DNA from: Candidatus Calditenuaceae archaeon JGI OTU-1
GTDB taxonomy: Archaea; Thermoproteota; Nitrososphaeria_A; Caldarchaeales; Calditenuaceae
NCBI GenBank assembly: GCA_000494145.1
Contig: AWOE01000004.1
Location: 26,539-62,478, forward strand
Direction: 5' to 3'
Length of the DNA stretch: 35,940 nt
A program made the translations under genes and the position numbers. Shown here one piece after another: positions 7,263 to 14,047 of this stretch (position 1 is the first letter of the stretch; the number at the start of each line of letters is the position of its first letter). Under the pieces are notes generated by a model. That model saw nothing but the letters and a program-made list of their open reading frames with translations, had not been told where the DNA came from and searched no databases.

Positions 7263-8282
7263 ATGCCGCAGAAGGAGAAGGAAAAGGAGAAACCGAGGCA
7301 CCAGGTCTACACCGATATCTCGGAGCTGCCAGGAGTCGGACCTGCGACTGCCGAGAAGCTGAGGGAGATAGGGTTCTCGACGATAGAGGCCCTCGCCACA
7401 GCCACGGTAGCCGAGCTCGAGGCTGCGGGGATCAGCGAGAGAAAGGCCGAGGAACTGATCAGGTTGGCGAGGGAGTCGATAGAGATCTCGTGGGTGACGG
7501 CGAAGGACCTGATAAGGCTCAGGAGCGGCATAAGGAGACTCACGACGGGCAGCAAGGCCCTCGACGCGCTGATCGGCGGAGGCATCGAGACCCAGGCGAT
7601 AACCGAGTTCTTCGGTGAGTTCGGGTCGGGGAAGAGCCAGATGTGCCACCAGCTGGCGGTGAACGTCCAGCTCCCGGTGGAGAGGGGAGGGCTCGACGGA
7701 GCGGCGCTCTACATCGACACCGAGAACACCTTCAGGACCGAGCGGATCGAGCAGATGGCCAAGTACCTGGGGCTGGAGCCGGACAAGGTCTTGGAGAGGA
7801 TCATCTACGCGGAGGCCTACAACAGCGACCACCAGATACTGCTCCTCGAGAGGGCGGACAAGGTGATCAAGGAGAACAACGTCAAGCTGATCGTCGTCGA
7901 CTCGCTGACGGCCCACTTCAGGAGCGAGTACATCGGAAGGGAGATGCTCGCGGAGAGGCAGCAGAAGCTGAACAAGCACATGCACCGTCTCCTCAGGCTG
8001 GCGAGGGCCTTCAACGCGGCCGCGGTCGTGACGAACCAGGTCATGGCGAGGCCCGACGAGTTCTTCGCACCGATGGCCGTCGCACCGGTCGGCGGTCACG
8101 TGGTGGGCCACACCAGCCACACCAGGCTCTTCATCCGGAAGACCGCAGGGAAGAACTTCAGGATCGTCCGGCTCGTCTCGAGCCCCTACCTCCCTGAAGG
8201 CGAGGTGCTGATCAAGATCACCGAGAACGGCATCGAGGACGTCGAGGAGGAAGAGCGGGAGGAGTACGGCAGGAAGAGGTGA
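7263..8282 (+). CDS. radA: DNA repair and recombination protein RadA
   Basis: 339 residues. The N-terminal helix-hairpin-helix DNA-binding domain (LPGVGPATAEKL, 22-33) is followed by the RecA/Rad51 core. Walker A is GEFGSGKS (118-125), Walker B is LIVVDSLTA (209-217), loop L1 is near HMHRLLRLARAF, and NQVMARPDEFFAP leads into loop L2. RadA forms ATP-dependent filaments on single-stranded DNA and drives strand exchange. All motifs are intact. It overlaps the next gene by 4 nt (GTGA), so the two are co-translated. The leaderless-type TATA box fixes the ATG start. Confidence 0.97.
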   Translation: MPQKEKEKEKPRHQVYTDISELPGVGPATAEKLREIGFSTIEALATATVAELEAAGISERKAEELIRLARESIEISWVTAKDLIRLRSGIRRLTTGSKALDALIGGGIETQAITEFFGEFGSGKSQMCHQLAVNVQLPVERGGLDGAALYIDTENTFRTERIEQMAKYLGLEPDKVLERIIYAEAYNSDHQILLLERADKVIKENNVKLIVVDSLTAHFRSEYIGREMLAERQQKLNKHMHRLLRLARAFNAAAVVTNQVMARPDEFFAPMAVAPVGGHVVGHTSHTRLFIRKTAGKNFRIVRLVSSPYLPEGEVLIKITENGIEDVEEEEREEYGRKR

Positions 8283-8704
8283 GGTGCTTGGACGAGAAGT
8301 TGGAGAGGCAGGTAGTGAGGATCCTCCAGCTCCTCTTCGACGGCAAGATCTCGGACGCAGAGAGGGCCCTCGAGAACCTCGAGAAGCGGGTCAAGGGGAC
8401 GGAGCTGAACGGATACGCGACGGCGATCAGAGGCATCCTCATCTCGTACACGACCGACGACAAGACCTCCGTGCTCTACAGGGTCTACTCGTCCGACGAC
8501 CCGAAGGGTGAGCTCCAGCAGTACGTCAGGGCGATGCGCGAGGCCGACGCGTCATTCGACGACTTCAGGTCACCCGTCGTCGAGGTATGGGAAGCGGTGC
8601 TAAGGAACTTCGACAGGCTCCCCGTACCCCACAAGTTCAGGTCCTCTCAGGAGGTGAAGCAGCAGACGCTCGACGAGGAGGGGGCCGCGTCCGGAAAGGG
8701 CTGA
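8279..8704 (+). CDS. Uncharacterised protein translationally coupled to RadA
   Basis: 141 residues from the GTG that overlaps the radA stop; a TTG at 8288 would give MDEKLERQVVRILQLL and looks equally natural. I do not recognise a family. It reads as a soluble, mostly helical protein: amphipathic helices at about 5-40 (ERQVVRILQLL, ISDAERALENLEKRV), a middle region rich in charged and Tyr residues, and a polar C-terminal tail. No catalytic motif, membrane segment or zinc site is visible. Its tight coupling to radA suggests a role in recombination or RadA handling, but that is only context. The region is coding-like in codon use and continuous with the radA operon. Confidence 0.7.
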   Translation: MRCLDEKLERQVVRILQLLFDGKISDAERALENLEKRVKGTELNGYATAIRGILISYTTDDKTSVLYRVYSSDDPKGELQQYVRAMREADASFDDFRSPVVEVWEAVLRNFDRLPVPHKFRSSQEVKQQTLDEEGAASGKG

Positions 8705-8735
8705 TCTAAGGGGGTTGGCGGAGGTCCGGTCCTGA

Positions 8736-9017
8736 TCAGATCAGCAGGTTGTAGAACGCGATCAGGCTGAGGAGCCAGAAGGCGGTGTACGCCCCTGCAC
8801 CGACGGACCAAGCCTTCCTCCTCGTCATCTCGGCCTCGTTGAGCAGAGGTCGCATGAAGGCCAGCGTGACGGCGATGTAGACGCCTACCGCAACTGGGAT
8901 CGTGACGATCCAGTGGGCAGACAGCGAGATGAGCGCCGAGACGTAACCGGTCAGCACGGCCACGCCGCACTTCAGCAGGTAGACGTGGATCTCCCTCAAT
9001 CCTGTGGGTTTCCCCAT
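8736..9017 (-). CDS. Small three-helix membrane protein
   Basis: 93 residues with three hydrophobic segments at about 12-33, 36-55 and 70-92. They are separated by a short polar loop and a basic loop (NEAEMTRRKAW), and the protein ends in FYNLLI. No signal peptide or enzyme motif is seen. Small archaeal three-helix proteins of this layout include EMC6-like insertase partners, but I see no decisive motif and leave the function open. The ATG at 9017 follows AGAGGAG by about 5 nt; the GTG one codon earlier would be too close to that site. It is convergent with the gene after radA and divergent from uS13. Confidence 0.62.
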   Translation of the reverse strand: MGKPTGLREIHVYLLKCGVAVLTGYVSALISLSAHWIVTIPVAVGVYIAVTLAFMRPLLNEAEMTRRKAWSVGAGAYTAFWLLSLIAFYNLLI

Positions 9018-9094
9018 CACTCTCCTCTTTAGTCATGATCCCGGGCAGCAGGCTCGGCCCCGGAGCCGGGCAATCCGCCGTCTCCGCCATCGAG

Positions 9095-9100
9095 TTTATG
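9095..9100 (+). promoter_or_regulatory. TATA-like box (TTTATG) for uS13
   Basis: TTTATG lies 25 nt before the uS13 ATG, the same spacing as for the other leaderless-type starts. Confidence 0.45.
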
Positions 9101-9125
9101 AGTCTCCGGCACAGGGACGGAGAGG

Positions 9126-9587
9126 ATGTCGGCGCAGCAGAAGGAGACGAGGCTGATCGTGAGGCTCCTCGGCACCGACCTCGACGGAACGAAGCACGTT
9201 CCTTACGCCTTAGCCAAGATCTACGGCGTCGGGATAAACTTCGGATACGCGGTGGCGAGGGCCGTCGGGATCGATCCGATGACGAGGCTCGGTCAGCTGA
9301 CGGACCAGCAGCTGGCCCTCCTCGAGGACGCCATCACGAACCCCGCGAATTACGGGATACCGACCTGGATGTGGAACAGGAGGAGGGACCCGGTGACGGG
9401 GAAGGACACCCACCTCGTCGGGGCCGAGCTGAACCTGACTATGCGCGAGGACATCGAGAGGGAGAAGAAAATCAAGTCGTGGAGGGGCGTCAGGCACATG
9501 CTCGGCCTCAAGGTGAGGGGCCAGCGGACCAGGACCACCGGGAGGAAGGGAGGGCCAGTGGGCGTCGCGAGGAAGGCGACCAAGTGA
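9126..9587 (+). CDS. rps13: 30S ribosomal protein uS13
   Basis: 153 residues, as expected for the archaeal/eukaryotic S13/S18e form. Landmarks: RLLGTDLDGTKHVPYALAKI, the helical middle (LTDQQLALLEDAI), MREDIEREKKIKSWRGVRHM, and the basic tail GLKVRGQRTRTTGRKG. uS13 sits in the 30S head and contacts tRNA and the 50S bridge. In many archaea it leads the S13-S4-S11-RpoD operon; here the next gene is a TPP-dependent enzyme and none of those partners is present. A TATA-like box 25 nt upstream supports this ATG. Confidence 0.96.
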   Translation: MSAQQKETRLIVRLLGTDLDGTKHVPYALAKIYGVGINFGYAVARAVGIDPMTRLGQLTDQQLALLEDAITNPANYGIPTWMWNRRRDPVTGKDTHLVGAELNLTMREDIEREKKIKSWRGVRHMLGLKVRGQRTRTTGRKGGPVGVARKATK

Positions 9588-9605
9588 CTTCTCCGGTCGA
9601 AAGCG

Positions 9606-9611
9606 TTATCC
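9606..9611 (+). promoter_or_regulatory. TATA-like box (GCGTTATCC) for the TPP enzyme
   Basis: TTATCC within GCGTTATCC lies 23 nt before a TTG at 9635. It falls inside the longer possible reading frame, so it decides between the two candidate starts. Confidence 0.35.
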
Positions 9612-9634
9612 GTCCCTGTGCCGATTTTCCGTCG

Positions 9635-11389
9635 TTGGTCAGGCTCTCCGGCGGAGAGATTCTGGTCGAGTGCCTACTGCGTGAGGGCATCAGGTACGTC
9701 TTCGGGATCCCCGGCGACAGGAGCCTTCCGTTCCTCGACGCCATCCACAGGGTCGGCAGGAAGAGGGGGCTCGAGTTCATCACCACCAGGCACGAGCAGG
9801 CCGCAGCCCACATGGCGGACGCCTACTACAGGGTCACCGGCAGGCCGGCCGTGTGCTACGGAACCGTCGGGCCAGGCGCCGCGGGCCTGATCCCCGGTGT
9901 GTACGCGGCCTACGCCGACTCGATACCGGTGATAGTCCTCACCTCGCAGAACCAGCTCACGAGGATCTACCCTGACCACGGGAGCATGCAGTCGCTCGAC
10001 CAGCACTCGCTCTTCAGGCCGGTGACGAAGTGGAGCGCCGTCGTGAACCACGTGAGCAGGATCCCCGAGCTCGTCCAGAGGGCCTTCAGGGTCGCGCTTA
10101 CCGGGAGACCGGGGCCGGTCCACCTCGACATACCTTCAGACGTCATAGCATCCGAGATCGACCTCGACCCGGTCAAGGCGTTTCCCGAGCCGAGGTCCTA
10201 CAGGCCGGTGAAGAGGCCGAGGGCCGATCCGGGATCTGTGAGGGAGGCGGTGAGGATGCTGGCCGGTGCCAGGCTGCCCCTGATCCACGCGGGGTCCGGG
10301 GTCCTGAGGAGCGACGCCTCGGAGGAGCTGATGAGGCTCGCAGAAGCCCTCAAGGCACCTGTCATCACCAGCCTCTCGGCGAGGGGCGCCGTCCCCGAGG
10401 ACTGGGAGCTTTGCCTCATACCTGGGAGTCCGGGGGCGTTCGTGGCGATGGGCATGGCCGACGTCGTCCTCCACATGGGCGGGAAGCTCGGCGACATGGA
10501 CCTCTGGGGCAGGTCGCCACACTGGGGAGAGATAGGGGTCCAGAGGTGGATACAGGTGGACATAGACCCGGAGATGATAGGGCTCAACAGGCCCGTCGAC
10601 CTGGCCCTCGTCGGAGACGCCAAGACGGTCCTCTCCCAGATGCTGGAGGAGCTCCGAGGCCTTGAGGTCAGGGTCGATAGGGACGTGGGCGAGCTGAGGC
10701 GCCTCTGCGAGGAGTGGGAGAGGGGATTCCTCGAGGTCGCCATGAGTTCCTCCCATCCCATCCACCCGCTCAGGGTCGTCCACGAGGCGAGGAGCTTCTT
10801 CCCGAGGGACGCGATCTCAGTTGCGGACGGGGGCAACACCGCGGTCTGGGCCCACTACCTCAACCGCATCTACTACCCGAGGACCTTCCTCTGGGCTGCC
10901 GACAGCGGCCACCTCGGGGCAGGGCTCCCGTACGCGATAGCCGCGAAGCTCGCGTCACCTGACCGAAGCGTCTACCTCCTAACCGGAGACGGGGCCTTCA
11001 TGCTGAACGTCCAGGAGCTGGAGACCGCATCGAGGTTGGGGACGGAGATCGTGGCGATCGTCTTCAACGACGCCCAGTGGGGCATGATCAAGGGAGCCCA
11101 GAAGCTCTTCTACCGGTCGAGGTACGTCGGCGTCGACTTCGGCGACGTGAGGCACGACCTCGTCGCTGAGGCGATGGGCTGTCACGGGATCCGGGTGGAG
11201 AGGGCGGAGGAGCTGAGGGGTGCCCTGAGGGAGGCCGCAGCGTGCGGGAGGCCTGCGGTGATCGACGTGAAGGTCGACAGGGAGGCCAACCTCACACCTC
11301 CCGATCTCGAGACGCTGGCGGCCATCTGGCTCGAGGGCTGCGAGGTTCCGGTGAGGGAGGAGTTAGTGGAGGAGAGGGTGGAGGCCTAG
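9635..11389 (+). CDS. Thiamine-pyrophosphate-dependent enzyme, acetolactate synthase large-subunit family
   Basis: 584 residues from TTG 9635. Three TPP-enzyme domains are visible. The N-terminal PYR domain has the catalytic Glu in TTRHEQAAAHMADAY (Glu54). The middle domain contains PLIHAGSG. The C-terminal PP domain has the metal/TPP motif GDGAFMLNVQEL followed by FNDAQWGM. DHGSMQSLDQHSLF and PGPVHLDIPSDV match acetolactate-synthase relatives. No small regulatory subunit and no other branched-chain gene is adjacent, so acetolactate synthase itself is unproven; oxo-acid decarboxylases share this fold. A GTG at 9584 overlapping the uS13 stop is the alternative start; I prefer TTG because of the box at 9606-9611. 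Its TAG stop overlaps the stop of the converging dehydrogenase within one CTAG. Confidence 0.85.
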   Translation: MVRLSGGEILVECLLREGIRYVFGIPGDRSLPFLDAIHRVGRKRGLEFITTRHEQAAAHMADAYYRVTGRPAVCYGTVGPGAAGLIPGVYAAYADSIPVIVLTSQNQLTRIYPDHGSMQSLDQHSLFRPVTKWSAVVNHVSRIPELVQRAFRVALTGRPGPVHLDIPSDVIASEIDLDPVKAFPEPRSYRPVKRPRADPGSVREAVRMLAGARLPLIHAGSGVLRSDASEELMRLAEALKAPVITSLSARGAVPEDWELCLIPGSPGAFVAMGMADVVLHMGGKLGDMDLWGRSPHWGEIGVQRWIQVDIDPEMIGLNRPVDLALVGDAKTVLSQMLEELRGLEVRVDRDVGELRRLCEEWERGFLEVAMSSSHPIHPLRVVHEARSFFPRDAISVADGGNTAVWAHYLNRIYYPRTFLWAADSGHLGAGLPYAIAAKLASPDRSVYLLTGDGAFMLNVQELETASRLGTEIVAIVFNDAQWGMIKGAQKLFYRSRYVGVDFGDVRHDLVAEAMGCHGIRVERAEELRGALREAAACGRPAVIDVKVDREANLTPPDLETLAAIWLEGCEVPVREELVEERVEA

Positions 11390-12438
11390 GCTCCCCTGCT
11401 CACCTCGACGAGGACCTTCAGAGCCTCCTTCCTCTCGAAGAGCTCGAAGCCCCTCGGCACCTCCTCCAACGGGAGGCGGTGGGTGACGAGCCTGCTCGGG
11501 TCGAGCCTACCCTCGGAGACGAGCCTGATGAGCCGTTCGCCGTTCCTGATCGGGTCGCCTATCGAGAAGACGAGCTTCTTCTCCGTGAGCCAGAGCTGCC
11601 CCATCTGGACACCGTACTCGTGGAGGTGGAAGCCGACCACAGAGACGGTCCCCTTCCTCCTCACCATCTGGATCGCGGTCATCAGCGGCTCAACGGTCCT
11701 CCCAACGGCCTCGATCACGACGTCAGCTCCCCTTCCGTCGGTCATCAGCCTCACCTCCTCCACGGGATCGGCCCTGCTCGCGTTCACGGTCCTGAACCCC
11801 AACGACTCCGCGAACTTGAGACGCTCCTCAGAGACGTCCACCATCAGGACCTCCGAGGCGCCGAAGAGGAGGGCGCACATCCCGCTCATCAGTCCGATCG
11901 GCCCGGATCCCACGACGGCCACGACGACGCCGGGCGAGAGGCCTGCGTTTGCGACCGCATCGAACCCTGTGGCGAGGCCGTCGCCGATGAAGACGAGCCT
12001 TTCGTCCGGAACGCCCTCAGGTGCCCTGATCAGCGTCACGTCGGCGTTCGGGACCCTCACCAGCTCAGCGAAGGCCCCGTCGAGGCTCTCACCGTAAGCA
12101 GGCCCCATGCCGAAGATGTTGACGCTCTCGCACTGGGTGAAGAGCTGCCTCCTGCAGAACCAGCACTCGCCGTCGGCCACCCACGCCGAGACTATGACCC
12201 TGTCGCCCTCCCTGAACCGCCTGACGCCGCTGCCAACGCGCTCCACGACGCCCATGAACTCGTGTCCCAGCACCGTCCCCGGGACGACCGTCAGCTCCCC
12301 CCTGTAGACGTGGAGGTCCGTGCCGCAGATGGAGGCGGTAGTGACCCTCACGATGGCGTCCCTGTCCGAAGCCAGGGTCGGCTCCTCCTTCTCCTCCACC
12401 CTCACGTCCCTCGGACCGTGCCACGTGGCTGCCCTCAT
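11386..12438 (-). CDS. Zinc-dependent alcohol dehydrogenase (MDR family)
   Basis: 350 residues. A GroES-like catalytic domain carries Cys38 (SICGTDLH) and His59-Glu60 (GHEF) as catalytic zinc ligands. It is followed by a Rossmann domain with VAVVGSGPIGLMSGM and a nearby acidic residue (MVDVS) that favours NAD. The structural zinc lobe reads D-G-E-C-W-F-C-(7)-C: Cys92, Cys95 and Cys103 are present, but the first ligand is Asp89. Acidic replacement at this lobe is known in archaeal dehydrogenases, so the site may still bind zinc. Substrate is not determinable; threonine/sorbitol-type or secondary alcohols are possible. It follows the SCP2-domain gene by 8 nt in the same operon and runs convergent to the TPP enzyme. 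Confidence 0.9.
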   Translation of the reverse strand: MRAATWHGPRDVRVEEKEEPTLASDRDAIVRVTTASICGTDLHVYRGELTVVPGTVLGHEFMGVVERVGSGVRRFREGDRVIVSAWVADGECWFCRRQLFTQCESVNIFGMGPAYGESLDGAFAELVRVPNADVTLIRAPEGVPDERLVFIGDGLATGFDAVANAGLSPGVVVAVVGSGPIGLMSGMCALLFGASEVLMVDVSEERLKFAESLGFRTVNASRADPVEEVRLMTDGRGADVVIEAVGRTVEPLMTAIQMVRRKGTVSVVGFHLHEYGVQMGQLWLTEKKLVFSIGDPIRNGERLIRLVSEGRLDPSRLVTHRLPLEEVPRGFELFERKEALKVLVEVSRGA

Positions 12439-12446
12439 AGACCCAC

Positions 12447-12887
12447 CTACGCGATGAACTCGGTCGGGACCTTCTTCAGGGCGTTGACGAAGGCCGAGGA
12501 GGCGGCGGCGTTGGAAAGGAGCTTGCCGACGTCTCCCTTGACCCTGAGCTGCCCGGTCATGAAAGCCATCGTGGGGCTCAACCTCCCCTGAGCCACCTTC
12601 TTCATGTTCTCGTAAGTGCCCGAGATGATTATCGGTGCCGGCTTCTCCTCCGGTGCGTTGAGGAACTCGAAGCCCCTGCACTTGCCGTGGTAGAGGTCCA
12701 TCCACACAACGACCCTCTCGGTCCCGAAGTGCTCCCTCACGGGCTTCGGAAGGTCGGTGACCACAAGGATCAGCGGGTCCTCCCAGTTCTTGGCGGCCTT
12801 GGCGTACTCCTCGTCGCCGTTCAGCACCCGCATGAACTCCTCGAACCACTCCCTCGAGCCGAAGACGAACTTCCTCTGCTCCGACAT
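12447..12887 (-). CDS. SCP2 sterol-binding-domain protein
   Basis: 146 residues. The C-terminal half fits the SCP2 fold: a strand with VVVWMDLYHGKCRG, the segment PAPIIISGTYENMKKVAQGRLSP, then MTGQLRVKGDVGKLL, the family's usual 'G.l.v.Gd...a' ending. SCP2 proteins bind lipids or acyl groups in a hydrophobic tunnel. Archaeal versions are small stand-alone proteins of unknown ligand. The ATG at 12887 follows a GCTTATCC box (12911-12918) by 23 nt, and a 19-bp palindrome lies exactly between them. It is the first gene of a two-gene unit with the alcohol dehydrogenase. Confidence 0.82.
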   Translation of the reverse strand: MSEQRKFVFGSREWFEEFMRVLNGDEEYAKAAKNWEDPLILVVTDLPKPVREHFGTERVVVWMDLYHGKCRGFEFLNAPEEKPAPIIISGTYENMKKVAQGRLSPTMAFMTGQLRVKGDVGKLLSNAAASSAFVNALKKVPTEFIA

Positions 12888-12889
12888 CG

Positions 12890-12908
12890 TGTGAACCTTG
12901 GCTTCACA
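12890..12908. promoter_or_regulatory. Palindrome TGTGAA-N7-TTCACA between TATA box and SCP2 start
   Basis: A perfect 6-bp inverted repeat (12890-12895 and 12903-12908) with a 7-nt spacer. It fills the space between the TATA-like box and the first codon of the SCP2 gene. An archaeal repressor bound here would cover the transcription start, so it is a candidate operator. No regulator gene is adjacent. Confidence 0.4.
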
Positions 12909-12910
12909 GC

Positions 12911-12918
12911 GGATAAGC
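12911..12918 (-). promoter_or_regulatory. TATA-like box (GCTTATCC) for SCP2-ADH operon
   Basis: Minus-strand GCTTATCC with 23 nt to the ATG at 12887. It abuts the TAA stop of the upstream methionine synthase gene at 12920-12922. Confidence 0.45.
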
Positions 12919-12919
12919 G

Positions 12920-14047
12920 TTACCGGCCGGTAAACTCGCGCCTCGCCAGCTCGGCACCTTTGACGAGGGCCCTCTCCTTCTCGAAGGCCACCTCCCACCT
13001 TCTGGTCCTGAGGCCGCAGTCGTGACACGCGATCACCTTCCCAGGATCGTCGAGGACCCTCGCCGCGTAGAGGAGCCTGTCCCTCACCAGCTCAGGCGGC
13101 TCGACGAAGTCGGTGTGGACATCGGTCACACCCGGTGCCACCTTCGCCCCGATCGAGTGCTCCCTGAAGAGCCTGAGGACGGAGTAACCCTTCCTCGCGT
13201 CGTCGCTCACGCCGGGCAGCAGGGTGTCCCTGTTGGCGCACTCTATCGAGAACTCGTCGACCCTCATCTCGGCGATGTGAGGGAAGAGCTTGGAGTAGTC
13301 GCTGTAGCAGACGTGGAGCGTGAACGTCGCGTCGATCCCCTCCACCATCTCGTTGAAGGCCTGCACGTAGAGTTCGACCTCGTCGGGCTTCGTCGTCAGC
13401 GCAGGCTCGTCTATCTGGATCCTCCTCGCACCGGCCTCGACGAGGGCCTTCAGCTCGGGCCTCACGACGTTCTCCACTAAGTCGTGCAGCAGCTCCTCCC
13501 TCGCCCTCCTCCTCCGCTCGATGGGGTTGAGGTCCCTGTTCTGGCGGGAGATGTAGAACTCGTCGTAGCTCCAGTCCATCAGCGTGTAGGGACCCGTCAC
13601 GGGCACCTTCACTTCCCTCCGAGCCTTCGACCTGACGAAGAGGAACTCATCGAGGTAGGGAGACGATCTGAGCCTCGGGACGCCCACTACCGCTGCCTTC
13701 CTGTAGGTCTCCGCGTCCCAGACCTTCACCCTTCCGAGGAAGACGGCGTTCTCGACCCTCAGCATCAGGTGCTCGTACATCTCGACCCGACGCTGCTCGC
13801 CGTCGTAGACCACGTCAAGCCCTGCGGCCTCGTGGAACCTTATCCCGTATAGCGATGCCCACTCGAGCAGCCGGTCCTGGGTGAAGCTCCCGTCGCGAAG
13901 GGACCGGTAGAGGAGCTCGTGGTCCTCGACGTTGAGCCTTCTTCCCCAGTACAGCGCCATCTCGGCCGACTCGTGCGATCCCGGCCTCTTCAGGAAGGGA
14001 GCCCTCGAGAGCGATCCGACCTCCTGTGTCCTGAACAGGCCGATCAA
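12920..14047 (-). CDS. metE: Cobalamin-independent methionine synthase, catalytic (core MetE) protein
   Basis: 375 residues, equal to the C-terminal barrel of bacterial MetE. It transfers a methyl group to homocysteine. The zinc ligands are all visible: His245 and Cys247 (TLHVCYSD), Glu269 (SIECAN) and Cys344 (CHDCGLRTR). The substrate-binding IQIDEPAL (211-218) is also present. Archaeal core-MetE proteins lack the N-terminal barrel of the bacterial enzyme and their methyl donor differs between lineages. It starts at TTG 14045-14047, overlapping the stop of the second MetE-like gene by 4 nt, so the two are probably made together and may form a complex. Confidence 0.9.
   Translation of the reverse strand: MIGLFRTQEVGSLSRAPFLKRPGSHESAEMALYWGRRLNVEDHELLYRSLRDGSFTQDRLLEWASLYGIRFHEAAGLDVVYDGEQRRVEMYEHLMLRVENAVFLGRVKVWDAETYRKAAVVGVPRLRSSPYLDEFLFVRSKARREVKVPVTGPYTLMDWSYDEFYISRQNRDLNPIERRRRAREELLHDLVENVVRPELKALVEAGARRIQIDEPALTTKPDEVELYVQAFNEMVEGIDATFTLHVCYSDYSKLFPHIAEMRVDEFSIECANRDTLLPGVSDDARKGYSVLRLFREHSIGAKVAPGVTDVHTDFVEPPELVRDRLLYAARVLDDPGKVIACHDCGLRTRRWEVAFEKERALVKGAELARREFTGR

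Noticed and set aside
11390..12591. Long plus-strand open frame opposite the alcohol dehydrogenase
   Set aside because: Product is rich in His, Asp, Pro and Arg with no recognisable motif; the minus strand encodes a complete dehydrogenase.
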